From positions 116,744,698-116,808,697 of the forward strand of contig NC_134096.1 of assembly GCF_000715075.1 (NCBI RefSeq): DNA of 64,000 bases, written 5' to 3'. This document shows positions 1-11,286 of the stretch, piece by piece (positions within the stretch are counted from its first letter, which is position 1; each line of letters begins with the position of its first letter). The position numbers were made by a program, and so were the translations under genes. The DNA comes from Nicotiana tabacum (lineage: Eukaryota > Streptophyta > Magnoliopsida > Solanales > Solanaceae). The notes under the pieces were generated by a model. That model was not told where the DNA came from, did not search any database, and was given only the letters and a program-made list of their open reading frames with translations.

Positions 1-129
1 TGATTATGAACTTATGGTAAGTGCCCACAAAACCACAAGGCAAGTACAAGATTTGAGTGTGAATGCAATGAGTTTGTAGGGGGGAAAAACAAGAATTGGA
101 GGAAGCCCAAGTAGCATTTGGAGTTCAAG
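1..129 (+). promoter_or_regulatory. RLP4 5' flank / probable 5' UTR
   Basis: Only 129 bases lie before the RLP4 start codon. They contain one ATG at 67, in the ATGAGTTTGTAG context, which would give a three-codon upstream reading frame. No TATA box can be assigned because the window is cut here. Confidence 0.35.
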
Positions 130-3100
130 ATGATGAGATTCCACTATGGTTTCTTGTTCATTTGCTTCTGCGTGGGTCTTCAGCTTGTCTGCTCTCGCCG
201 TGGTCAGCCCTTTTTCTGTGCTTCTATTGTGAAAATGGGTCAAGCATTTTACTGGGTTTTTTTTTCTTTTACTATGAACACTTGTTACTGGATCTATGTG
301 GTTAAGTTACTGGACTAAAATTTACTACACTTTCAAGTAGTTATTATTATTATTTTTTAATTCTGTGGATTTGTCTAGAAGTAGTAATGGTAATTGTGTT
401 GCTCATTGATTGTAATTTTGTGATGGACTTGCTTCACTTTTGTTTTATCGTTACTGATTTTTTAAAATTGCTGAAATGTACTGATTTTAGCTTAGTTCTG
501 CTGCTTTGTTCCTGAGTTGATATTTTGAACTTTTTTTTTTTGGCTGACCTTTTAAGCTATAGTGATCCTTAAAAGAAGTCTATAACTGCGGTTCAATTTT
601 CCCGAATCAGTTTGGAACAATTGCGGTTAGCTATGTGAATCTTTTATATTGATTCCACTCTACTTGGGTCCATTTCATTCCAATACTAGATCTTTTTCTT
701 TTAAGTCAATTTAAGGGCTCTTTAAATCTCACATTTATCCCTACACGGATTAGTATTCTCTAAATGAGTAAACCTTTGTAATGTTTTTGTCATTGCTAGG
801 TGTTGCACTTAGTTGTTTCAGGTCGCCTTTTTTGTTGGGTCTTTTTCGGTTAAAGGGTGGAACTTTGAAGTGGGGTGTGAGAGGGAGTAAGCATGATTGT
901 TCAGGTGGAGGCTTGACAAATCAAAGAAGGAGCAAATAAGGGTAAAGTCGAAAACCTGTTAAGCCTCCTTAGTCAACTTTTTGCTTGGTAACAATAAGCT
1001 TTTAACTGCAACCAAATCAAGGTAACATTGGTGAAAAATAAACATTATTCCACCTCAAAAATTCAAGCTGCTCCTACTCCCTCTTAAGTGTATAGTCCGA
1101 TAAACTTGTCAAGTACCTTTATGAGTACCTTCTTTTCGATAAGAATAAGCTTTCAAGTGCATTCAATCGGTGTAACATTAGTGAAGATTAAAAGTTAGTC
1201 CGCCGCTGATATTCGAGTTGGACTTGCTTCCTCTTTAGTGTACCTGTTCTACCTTTTCTGGATACCTATTGCTTTTATTCCATGATATTTGTAAACTTGC
1301 TACTAATGATTAGGCTCTTCAAGTTGATATTTTGTTCACTAAACTGTTTATTCACTGCAGAGCCATATGTAATGCGAATAAGCTGTGGAGCTCGACATGA
1401 TGTTCATACTGCCCCTACAAATACCCGCTGGTATAAGGATTTTGCATATACAGGAGGGATACCTACCAATGGAACACCCCCAAGTTTCCTTACGCCTCCA
1501 CTCACTACGCTGCGGTATTTCCCTTTATCGGAGGGACCTGAGAATTGTTATAATATCAACAGAGTGCCCCATGGCCACTATTCAGTGAGAATATTCTTTG
1601 GATTGGTTGCAGAACCAAGCTTTGATAACGAACCACTGTTTGATGTTTCTGTTGAAGGCACCTTGGTTTATTCTTTGCCATCTGGTTGGAGCAATCATGA
1701 CGATGAACAAGCATTTGTTGAAACAGTTGTTTTTCTTGATGATGGTACTGCCTCTCTTTGCTTCCACAGCACGGGTCATGGAGATCCTGCTATACTTGCA
1801 ATTGAAATTCTCCAAGTAGATGGCAAAGCATACTATTTTGGTCCTGACTTTGGTGAAGGGACAATCATTAGAACTGTTAAAAGACTCAGCTGTGGTGCTC
1901 AGACTTCAAGGTTTGATGTTGACTACAGTGGGGATCACTGGGGTGGAGATCGTTTCTGGGGTTCAATCACGACCTTTGGTCAGAATTCTGATCGTCCCAT
2001 TTCTACCAAAAACAGTACAAAGTTAGCTTCCAAAGCACCAAACTTCTATCCAGAAGCTCTTTACCAAACCGCTCTTCTTAGTACTGACAATGAGCCAGAA
2101 TTAACATACACTATGGATGTCGATCCCAATAAACGTTACTCTGTTTGGTTACACTTTGCGGAAACTGATCCTTCAGTTACAGCCGTGGGACAGAGGGTCA
2201 TGGACATCTCTATCAATGGTGACACTGTATTTCAAGATGTTGACATTGTGAAGATGGCTGGGGGTGTTAACAGTGCCCTTGTGCTGAATAAAACAGTTTT
2301 AGTCAGTGGCAGGACCTTGACAATCACATTGCATCCAACAAATGGGACTCATGCCATAATTAGCGCCATTGAAATTTTTGAGATTATAATAGCTGAATCT
2401 AAAACATTACCTGACGAAGGTAAATAAGTTAAAATTTTCCACTTCACGTTTCTTGGATGCTTGTTCAGCGCTTAAAGTGGGAAAGAAAGATGTAATCTAA
2501 AGTTGTGCAAGTTTTACCGCTGGGATAGCTTTCTGGCTTTGTTATGCTATAAAAAGGGGCCAAGAGTAGTTCTTTATTCCTTTTTGACTCATGAGTTCAG
2601 CTTGTGCCATTAATATTCCACTGCTCTGATTATAGAAGTTACCTGACCTGTTATGGATACTATTTTATCTTTCTTTACTTCTGCAGTCAAGGGTTTGCAG
2701 TCGCTAAAGAATGCACTTGGACTTCCTCTTCGACTTGGATGGAACGGTGATCCATGTGTGCCCCAACAACATCCCTGGAGTGGAGCAGATTGTCAATTGG
2801 ACAAAGCTAGCAATAAATGGGTCATCGATGGGCTGTACGTAATTAAGCTTGCTCTTACATACAGAAGTTTCTATCTATATGTAGGTTTTTGTAGTCAGGC
2901 ATATGGTGTATATATATGGGCATATTCAAATATAACTTACCCACACCCGTGTATTTTGCTTGTGTTCTTCAATCAAGTTCCACAACTCAATCTATAGGTT
3001 TTGGTTGACAAATTTCTGGACGGCGTGGTGAATTATCTGATTAACACAATCATGAATCCACCCAAGATAAATAGCCTGCCTCCCACCCAAAGGAGAACGG

Positions 3101-6100
3101 AAAAAGAGGCAGGGGCAGCTTTAGATTCACTTTTCACATATAGAACCTCGCACATGTAGAGATTTTTCATCCTGTAAACATATGCTCGCACACACTCACA
3201 CAAACACTCATTTTCTTTGTATTCTTTCCTCAAGTTCTACAACTCAATCTTGTTGGAATTTATTTAGAGTGATTCAAGATATAATGTGCCTGCTGTTGAA
3301 AAGGCACAATATTTTCTGAAAGATGTATCCAATTTTATAGGACATAGGACACATCTATTCATTAATTGAAGAGATGTATTCAATCCTTGTTTGTTGATTA
3401 AGTGTTCTTAGTGTTCCATCTCTAATATTTTTCAACAAATCTAACATGTTTCTGGTGGTAAGCTGTTGAACGACTTGTCTTTCTCTGCTTTGTGTGTAGT
3501 TCACTAAATAACACATTCATTACACAAAGTAGGGAAAGCCAAGTTGAGTGTGTGAAAGGGAGCTGCGACAATGAGGTGGAATATTGAGATTGTGAAGAGC
3601 AAAAGCCAAGGACTAGAGGGAGGCCAGAAAGGGGGCTGTGGAAGGAGACGGTGAGAAGAATGGTGAAAGTGGCCAGAAAAGGGGAGTTGCGGCAATGAGG
3701 GGTATCTTGTGTTTTGTTGAATGTTATACCATGCTTTCATAGTGAACTGTCCACTAATCATTACTGTCACTTCATCCTGTCTTTCCTCTGAGAGTTTATT
3801 GTCACTTGTTCCAGCTATCAATTCCATTAAGCCACTCAGTTTCCAGTCTTGGCAATTACTACTAAATACTGTGTTCAAGAATTACTGTCTCTACATTGTA
3901 TTATACTGGCATGAGGGTATCTCACACACGGGAATAATTCAATGAATTCCTCTTTTTGTGGGCTGCTTCCAACCCACTTATCATGCAAAACACTGATATT
4001 TTAACCAGTACCCACTTCAAAGTAGACATCTGAGCTGAACTCCTCCAACGTCCTACCCCATATGGAGATGAAGTTATCTTTGGGCACCAGTGACTCTCTA
4101 TACCATATTTAGCTATGATCACCCTCCTCCAGTAAGCCTCGTTGTCAATAATACTCCCACAGCCACTTTATCTTCAAGCTTCTATTATGGATTACTAGGT
4201 TTCTCATCCCAAGACCTCCACTTTTTAGGCAAAATGAGTACCCATTACTCCATTAGATCACATGAACTGATTCTTATGGAGATGCAGATCTAATTTTCTA
4301 AATAGACCAGAAAGCCCATGTGGAGTTTGGAGGAGGATAGCAGTTGAATTCGTCAGGAATTTCTGCTTTTTTTGGGTTAGGTGATTTACTGTAATCAGGC
4401 AAAGTACAAACTACTCCACCTTTAAAAAATTACCATCCCTAGCTGTCATGTAATTTGTATTTGAGCATCAAATTATTTTTAATCTATTACGCTCTCTATT
4501 TCATTTTATGTGACATACTTTCCTTTTTAGTTTATCCCAAAAGGAAGGACCTTTCTATATGTTAGTAAATCTGTGTTCACAACCAGAAAAAATCATATAA
4601 GCAGAAAAATAGAACTTAGAACAGAAAATGTAGATGAAGAAGGAAATTAAATCCGAGCCCACTGAATTCACAGTGTTTCCTTAAGGAACTTAATCCCCTC
4701 TTAGTACCCAAGGTTTAGGATTATTTTCTCCCACGATAAAACGGATTACCCACACTAGTGTAGTGGTACTTCAAACCCCAGTGTTTCAGCGAACGCAATA
4801 AGGCGGAGTAAATCACACATTACACTTATATTTGTTTTCGGAAAAACAGTGCAACGAAAAAGAAAGAAATTTCAGAATTTTCAATATATGAAAAATGAGG
4901 CCAAGCTTCTAAATTTATAGACAATGAAAGGGTGAGATGAAGAGATGCGATTCAAAAGGTGCCTCTACCATTTCTCATTCACACCCATTCATAAAACCAA
5001 CCACTATATTTAGAAACAATTTAACTTTAAACTTCCCATTATACCATTAGTGAGACGATTTATAGCCATACAAATGTCTATGGCTAGACCATAAGTTTCA
5101 AAAGTCTTTCTTTCTAAAACTTTATCCAGTCAAACACATCACTTAAAACAGGATGAAGGGAGTAGGTCTTTTGAAATCTAAACTTATTCATGTGATACCG
5201 ATAGTTTAATAGCTTTTAGTTGTGATACTGATAGTTTTAGCTCTTTACTGTAACTTCTTACTTTTGTAATTGGCCAGTTTTAAACAAAGTTAGATGAAGT
5301 ATTTGTTAGTTAAACCTTCAACTGGTACAATTCTCATAATTCATATATTTTTTATCTCATTTCTTGGTTCCACTATGACAGTATAATAATGTATTTTGTT
5401 ATCAAGAATCTGAAACAACCTCTCTACTCCTCGGGGTATGGGTAAGGTCTGCCTACGCACTACCATTCCCAGACCCCACTTTTGGGATTTCACTGGTTTT
5501 TTTTTTTTTTTTTTTTTTTTGTTGTTATCAAGAATCTCAATCCCAACTTGTAATTTTTTCATTACAAAAATGTGTTTTGTTATCAAGATACCTTTGTTTG
5601 GTGTCCTCATTTTTCAAAATCTGCAGGGTAAGCTTGCACTGTGCTTTCATATTGTGTGGTTTTTCTTGCAAGCTTTTGTGTAATGAATGTCTTCGGAGGA
5701 GCATATTTGTCGCAGTCAAATCCTGTTATTAGAATAGTAAAATGTGGTGTCTTCGTTGCTTCAGTTCTAATGCATAGTCTCTATAAACTTGTTTGGTTTC
5801 TATTTTTCTTGAAGTGTGCGTTAACTTTGTTACTATTTTCTAGACAACATGTTCCCTCTTCTAATTTAACTGCTTCTGTGTGTAAATGTTCCCTTTTATC
5901 TTTGCATTCTTCAGTACAAGTTTTTGACCAAATTCGATAATCTTCTATCATCTATATTTGGCTTTTCTTGACACTGTGAATGGGTTGAGTTTCTTTTGTA
6001 TGATCATTGTTAACTCCATTTCTTTTTCCAACTGTTTTACCTGCAAGGTCAGTGGCTTGGACAATCAAGGTTTAAGGGGTTTCTTACCAAATGAAATTTC

Positions 6101-8376
6101 TCGATTGCGTCATCTTCAGAGCATGTAAGTTAGAAACACAGCTTAGAAACACAGCTGGCAAGTGCCTTCTGTTTTCAGAATATATGTTGCCAAAGACAAA
6201 TACATGTTCCCGAAACATCTTTTGGCACCGCATCCTTCTCAAATCTTCTAAAGCATCCCACTTTTCTGGATGCTCTATTCTTACATGTAGCATTGGAACG
6301 ACCATTTCTAAATATGATCTCCTTTGACCATGCTTTCCTTGTGTGCTTTTACAGAAATCTAAGTGGAAACAGCATTCATGGGGCTATTCCCGTGGCATTG
6401 GGAACGATAACTAGTCTGCAGACATTGTGAGTAAAGCTTTCAGAATTCATGTGCTTTTCAGAATTAATTTCTTTTTCCTTTCTGACAGAATAATGGATAA
6501 TCAAACTTGGAATTAAGGAGTTTCTCAATTTTACCTTTTGAGTGTTAAGGCATATGACTGGTTGTCCTCTTTCAGTAATATCATAGCCCATTCTTCTTAA
6601 AGCGGTGCTGATTTTTGTGCTGCAGTATGGCCAATCATTAGAAATGAGCTTGAAGATTAGGTTCCTAGTTTTGCTAATAGGAATAAGAGATGATCTCGTT
6701 TTCTCTTTGGTAGTAATGGTTCAAGGGGAAGACTGTTGATTTTAATATTTTTGGGGATTGTGAAATAAAAGTCATATTGCTCATCCTTGTTAACTTTATT
6801 GGAGAATATATTGTAATTGTATATAATTTTTCTGATAATGACGGTATCTAGGCCAGATCGAGTAACTCTACCCACCAAGGTCTCCGCAGAATCCTGGTCT
6901 CACTACATTGACTGCTCCGCCACACCTTGGGTGCGAAAAGATCACAATATTTTTTGTGTATTAGAACAGACAGTATTACTTTTATCGAATTAAAGTGCCT
7001 CTACGATTGCTCAAGACGTCTGTTTTCAACTAGAAACGACATAAGATCATCTCATTCCATTTTTAGCAAACTAGTGAAGGATATTCCATTAGTAATGAAA
7101 AAAGGGTTGGATCTTACCTGGTGAGTGGCTGACAAAGATTTGCACTACAGGGATCTCTCATTCAATTTCTTCAATGGATCAATTCCTGAAAGCCTTGGGC
7201 AATTGACCTCATTACGGACGCTGTAAGATACTTCAGCTTTGATCAGTTGAGGACAAAAGAATGATCGATAAAGAGCACTAAATTACTGCTTTGTTACAGG
7301 AATCTCAATGGCAACTCACTCTCTGGAAGGGTTCCTGCCGCATTAGGTGGAAGGCTCTTGCACAGAGCTAGCTTCAAGTACGCTTCCTATTATCATCATA
7401 TTGTTTGGCACAGTGCTTGTTCTTTGTGAAGCGTCCTTTTAAGTGTTTTCTTTTATGAATTTCTTGTAGTAGCTCATATATGCCCGTTTTGTGGTGCAAA
7501 TAACTATAGTGTGCAGCATCATGATTCCTTATGCCTTAAGAACATTGCAGAGCTTAGGAGTTGCCTGACCATTTTCTAGCTGTCCTTATCATGAATATGC
7601 TGCGTGGAGTCTGGATAAGTTCCTTAGCCCAGACTATTTCTGCTAGCATGTACCAGTTTTATCCGAAGATGGCCTCGATCTAGCCTTTAAAGTATTCCTA
7701 TAGCTGCAATCACCAATCATGTATTTTAGGCTGAGAAATGTAATTAAAATTTTTGTTCGTATGCTGTTACTTAAGAGGTTCACGGGCGTGTACTATGTGG
7801 TTAAATTGAAAAGCTGCAAAACTTCTGGCTTGTCGTTTCAGTAATCTATGACAAATAACTTACGATGGATGCTTCCAGTTTCACCGATAATGCAGGCATT
7901 TGTGGTATTCCGGGATTACCAACGTGTGGAACCCATCTTACGCTTGGAGCAAAAATTGGGATCGGCTTAGGGGCGTGTGCAGCTATCCTGCTTATTGCTA
8001 CCTGCTTAACATGCTGGTGGAAGAGACGGCAGAACATCCTCCGAGCTCAGAGAATTGCTGGTAAGATATTCTATGCTTTTAACCCTCAATAAAGGCCACC
8101 TTCAAATACATTGCCTATGTGTTGTTTCTAATCTACATCTGTAAAAAAAATTGAATTTTGACCTGCATATAGAATCCATTTTTTCTTCTTCTAAAATATG
8201 CTTGCTTATGGATGGATCATTCTGCGATAAAATGGCTTTTCCATTTTTATGTAGCAAGAGACGCTCCTTATGCGAAGTCAAGGACCAGTTTCAATCGAGA
8301 TGTACAAATGTCAAGAAGCCATAGTCACGAACATACTCGAACAGCTGCTGAGAATGGGCCTCCTTTGCTTACCTGA
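130..8376 (+). CDS. RLP4: Receptor-like protein 4 (malectin-like/LRR, membrane-anchored, no kinase), nine exons
   Basis: Exons: 130-199 (or 202), 1361-2419, 2687-2834, 6053-6124, 6355-6426, 7151-7222, 7300-7377, 7879-8060 and 8255-8376 (stop TGA 8374-8376). All introns are GT-AG and phases agree, giving 624-625 aa. The order is: signal peptide (MMRFHYGFLFICFCVG), two malectin-like modules in exon 2 (MRISCGAR and KRLSCGAQ starts), a WNGDPCVP segment in exon 3, LRRs in exons 4-7 (for example LSGNSIHGAIP), a CGIPGLPTCG cap, a membrane helix (IGIGLGACAAILLIAT) and a basic tail from WWKRRQNILRAQ to PPLLT. Order, length and the kinase-less tail match plant RLP4 (Arabidopsis At1g28340 type), a plasma-membrane protein expected to bind carbohydrate outside the cell. 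I chose ATG 130 because it opens the signal peptide; a second ATG follows directly. Uncertain point: the exon 1 donor is GTGGTC after 199 or GTCAGC after 202, both weak. No frameshift or stop was seen, so the gene looks intact. Confidence 0.93.
200..1360 (+). other. RLP4 intron 1 with a diverged tandem duplication
   Basis: The intron ends in TTCACTGCAG at 1360 and its donor is weak. Two diverged copies of a roughly 125-bp unit lie at about 962-1085 and 1117-1243. Shared words include ACAATAAGCTTT/AGAATAAGCTTT, GTAACATT(G/A)GTGAA and CCTCTT(T/A)AGTGTA. No gene was seen. Confidence 0.55.
3925..4270 (-). pseudogene. LINE ORF2 C-terminal fragment (decayed)
   Basis: Read on the minus strand, the stretch gives SGGLGMRNLV...IKWLWEY and then, in another frame, IIAKYGIESHWCPK followed by SPYGVGRWRS. 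These match the region after the reverse transcriptase in plant L1-type LINEs (the GGLGIR...KWLWRY...VIAAKYG type). Stops and frameshifts break it. It is in the same orientation as the larger LINE after the gene but is a separate, older insertion. Confidence 0.6.
4488..5164. mobile_element. MITE-like element with an internal insertion
   Basis: The left end (CTATTTCATTTTATGTGACA) and the right end (reverse complement of CACTTAAAACAGGATGAAGG) are imperfect inverted repeats of the CTCCCTC-TTTCA-TTTATGTGAC kind common in nightshade MITEs. The middle (about 4565-4880) differs in composition and looks like a second insertion. I found no clear TSD, so the borders are approximate and the family is not assigned. 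Confidence 0.4.
5412..5521 (+). mobile_element. 5'-truncated SINE in RLP4 intron 3
   Basis: The body has the 3' part of a tRNA-derived nightshade SINE: CCTCTCTACTCC, GGGTAAGGTCTGCCTACGCA, CAGACCCCACTTTTGGGATT, then CACTGG and a long T-run ending in G. The tRNA-like 5' half with its Pol III boxes is missing. A 16-bp perfect direct repeat, TTGTTATCAAGAATCT, flanks it at 5396-5411 and 5522-5537, the mark of target-primed insertion. It is in the same orientation as RLP4. Confidence 0.8.
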
Positions 8377-8548
8377 CTGATTAGTAAACAAGATTGCCAG
8401 ATGCAATGCTACAGAAGATTGTTTTTGTGACTGGAAAGATGTGAATACTGAGCATAGAAGATAGTTCAAATGGTGTGTTAATTGATGAATTGAAGATGAA
8501 AATGCCTTTTTTGCCCTAGTAATTTTACTTTTGTTCTTGTTCTTAAGT
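8377..8548 (+). other. RLP4 3' UTR / flank
   Basis: This lies between the RLP4 stop and the T-run that ends the LINE. No AATAAA was seen. The transcript may end here or run into the antisense LINE. Confidence 0.4.
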
Positions 8549-8829
8549 TTTTTTTTTTTTTTGGGGTAACAACTGTGAATATTATCATTTATAACAAAAT
8601 TATTACACCTAAAGAGCACTTAATACCACAACCACCTTCTAGGAAGGGTGCAGTGGAAACTAAGCCTCTAGACAAATACTACTTACAATTATACAGTGAT
8701 CCTTTGCAGAAATTCTCTACATGTATGAGCCCTTTTTGATCTACCTTTTGTATCTATTCTTTCTATAACATCTTGCTTAATCTGTCTTACTACATCCTCT
8801 ATATTTACATTGACACCTTTGAACATTCT

Positions 8830-9803
8830 CTAGTTTCTAGCCCTCCATGTATGGTAGAACATTGATCCAAATATTGCTGCTACTATTTCTTTCTTGGTCT
8901 GCTTCCAATTCTTCCTCTTTATTCTCTCCAAAGTCTTCCTGATGTCTCCCTCCTGTATTTGAACACCAGCCCAAACTGTAACTGCTCCTCTGAGTATTGT
9001 GAACAAGCTACATGCAACAAACAAATGATTGGGTTCTTCTTCTGCTCCTGCATCACATAAACAACAGCTTCCATCTTCAACTTGGATATTCAGTTTTCGG
9101 AGCATATCCTTTGTTAATAGTCTGCCCTGTGCTCCTAACCACATAAAGAACCTGTGCTTTAGTTGTGCAATTGCACTCCATATTAAGTCTGCTATGTTCA
9201 ATCTGGGCATATCTCCCAGTAGAGTTGTATAACTTCTAGTTATTGAGTATACTCCTCCAAAAGTTAGAGAATAGTGGTCTCGCTCATACCATGCCTTCAT
9301 TTCATCTTTTAAGGAGTTAAGTTTCCTCCAGTACCAACTACTATCCAAAGGTGGCTTATGGTTCCAAATACTAGTATTGGTCTTCATATAGATTCCATGC
9401 ACCCACTTCACCCACAAGGAGTCTTGTTTATCAATCAGTTGCCATAATAATTTTCCAACAGATGCTACATTCCAAAGTCCGCTTCCTTTCACATTTAATT
9501 CTCCATATTTCTTTGGAAAGCATATTTTTTCCCAAGACACAAGGAAAACTTTTTTCTTTTCCTCTGAACTTCCCCATTTATATTCCCTGCAAATTTTATC
9601 AGCTTCCTTAACCACACTTTGGGTAATATGAAAACTGCCCCCCAAAAATTATAGATGGAGAATAACACTGAATTGATTATTTGAAGTCTTCCTGCATAGG
9701 ACAGTTGCTTGGCATATGTAGTTTTAATCCTACTTGTTATTTTTATCCACCAATTGATAGCTTTCCAATTTGCTCCATTTCTTGGATGACAGAGGCACCC
9801 CAA
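8830..9803 (-). pseudogene. LINE ORF2 C-terminus (zf-RVT region)
   Basis: Two overlapping frames (9803-9495 and 9645-8830) together give the region after the reverse transcriptase. Recognisable parts are KQLSYAGRLQIINSVL, WEKICFPKKYGELNVK, RLLTKDMLRKL and the cysteine cluster CCLCDAGAEEEPNHLFVAC, typical of the zinc-binding reverse-transcriptase tail of plant LINEs. The switch of frame between the two pieces is a frameshift at about 9500-9640. Confidence 0.85.
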
Positions 9804-9852
9804 GGTATCTTATAGGAAATGTACCTTGTGTGAATCATGTCCTAGTTAGCAG

Positions 9853-10557
9853 CTACTCCTTAGTCACCTCATCAACCCTTGCTATAAAAATATTTGACTT
9901 CTTTAAGTTTGCAATCAGGCCAGATGCTTTGCTGAAGTGTGGCAATGCTTCCATGACTCTTGTTACTAAGGCAATGTTACCTTTGCAGAGGATCATAAGA
10001 TCATCTGCAAAGATTAAATGAGTTAGTTTAAGTTGTTTACACATAGGATGAAACTGGAAGTTAGGTAAACCACTCATGAACTTTAAAGTTCTAGATAAGT
10101 ATTCCATCACTAAAACAAATAATAGAGGAGACATGAGATCTCCTTGCCTAAGCCCCCTTCTTCCTTCAAAATATCCATGACCTTCACCATTGATCTTAAT
10201 AGAAAACTTTGTTGATTTCACACAAGTCATGATCAGTTGTAGGAACTTCTCAGGGAACCCAAAGCCTTTCAGTACTTCCTCCAAGAACTTCCATTCCACC
10301 AAATCATAAGCTTTTCTCAAATCTATATTCATTAAGCATCTAGCAGAAGTTTTCCTATTGTAGTGCCTCAATAGGTCATGGCATATAAGAACATTGTGCA
10401 TCATAGATCTACGTGGAATGAATGTAGCCTGGTTGTCTGCTTCTAACTGGCTAACTGCATGTGTAAGTCTGCTACATAACATCTTTGAGATGCCTTTATA
10501 CACTACATTGCAACAAGAAATGGGCCTGTACTGACTTGCATATTCTGGGTCCTCCAT
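9853..10557 (-). pseudogene. LINE reverse transcriptase domain
   Basis: 234 codons are open. Motifs in order are YRPISCCNVVYKGISKML, NQATFIPRRSM, DLRKAYDLVEW, GLRQGDLMSPLLFVLVMEYL and the catalytic LIFADDLMILC (F-A-D-D box, both aspartates present). It copies the element's RNA at a nicked target. The domain looks intact, but upstream sequence from 10558 to 11286 has several stops and the following tail is in another frame, so no full ORF2 exists. Confidence 0.9.
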
Positions 10558-11286
10558 ATTTGGTATCAGTGTTATGTTTGTTGAATTCAGTTATTTCAAT
10601 AACTTTCTATTATGGAAGAACTCCAATATTGCTGCAGTGATATCCTCTCCAACTATACTCCATACTGCCTTGAAAAATCCACTCCCAAAACTATCTGGTG
10701 CAGGGCTTTTACTACTGTCATTCTAAAATATTGCTTCATTGACTTCCTTAGCATTATATGGTTTTAGCAAGTCTATCTGATTCTATATGGTAAGCACTGG
10801 TCCCATTTTTATGAATCCTTCTCTTGCTTTAACTCTAGTTGGAGAGTTTTGCCCTAGTAGCTCTACATAGTAATTCACAAAATTTTTTGCAATTACATCT
10901 GGATCACTTTGCCAATCTCCCTGTTCATTTTTTAGTTGAGTAGTAGCCTGTTTCAACCTCTTGTGCTAGATTACTAAATGAAAATATTTAGTTTTATCAT
11001 CTCCTAACCTTATCCAATTTGCCTTGCTTTGCTGTTGGAGGTATAGTTCTGCCAAATAGGAAGACTCCCTAAATTTCTTGTATGCTTCTCTCTCCTGTTG
11101 TTGAAATTCAGTATTCATAGGGCATGCCTGCAGCTTCTCTTGAGCTTTTTAAAGATTTTGCCTGTCTTCATCTGCTTCTCCCACTATGTTTCCGAAGTAT
11201 TGAGAATTCAACTGCTTTAATCCTCTTTTCATCATTTTCAGTTTCTTGACTACCTGCAATATTTTGCATCCCTGAATTTGCACTTC

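Larger units (their letters stand above)
2835..6052 (+). other. RLP4 intron 3 (3.2 kb), repeat-rich
   Basis: Donor GTACGT follows exon 3 and acceptor AAGGTCAG precedes exon 4; joining at 6053 restores DGL-GLDNQG. It is much longer than the gene's other late introns because it has collected repeats. These are imperfect 30-bp direct repeats at 2962-2994 and 3218-3250, a LINE fragment (about 3925-4270), a MITE-like element (about 4488-5164) and a truncated SINE (5412-5521). No host exon was found inside. Confidence 0.7.

Noticed and set aside
1282..1360. ATG at 1282 as the RLP4 start
   Set aside because: It opens the same frame as exon 2, but the stretch 1282-1360 ends in a strong acceptor (TTCACTGCAG) and is AT-rich intron; the signal peptide at 130 fits the family better.
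6084..6305. Minus-strand 73-codon frame over RLP4 exon 4
   Set aside because: It is a shadow of the LRR exon and its intron, with no motif of its own.
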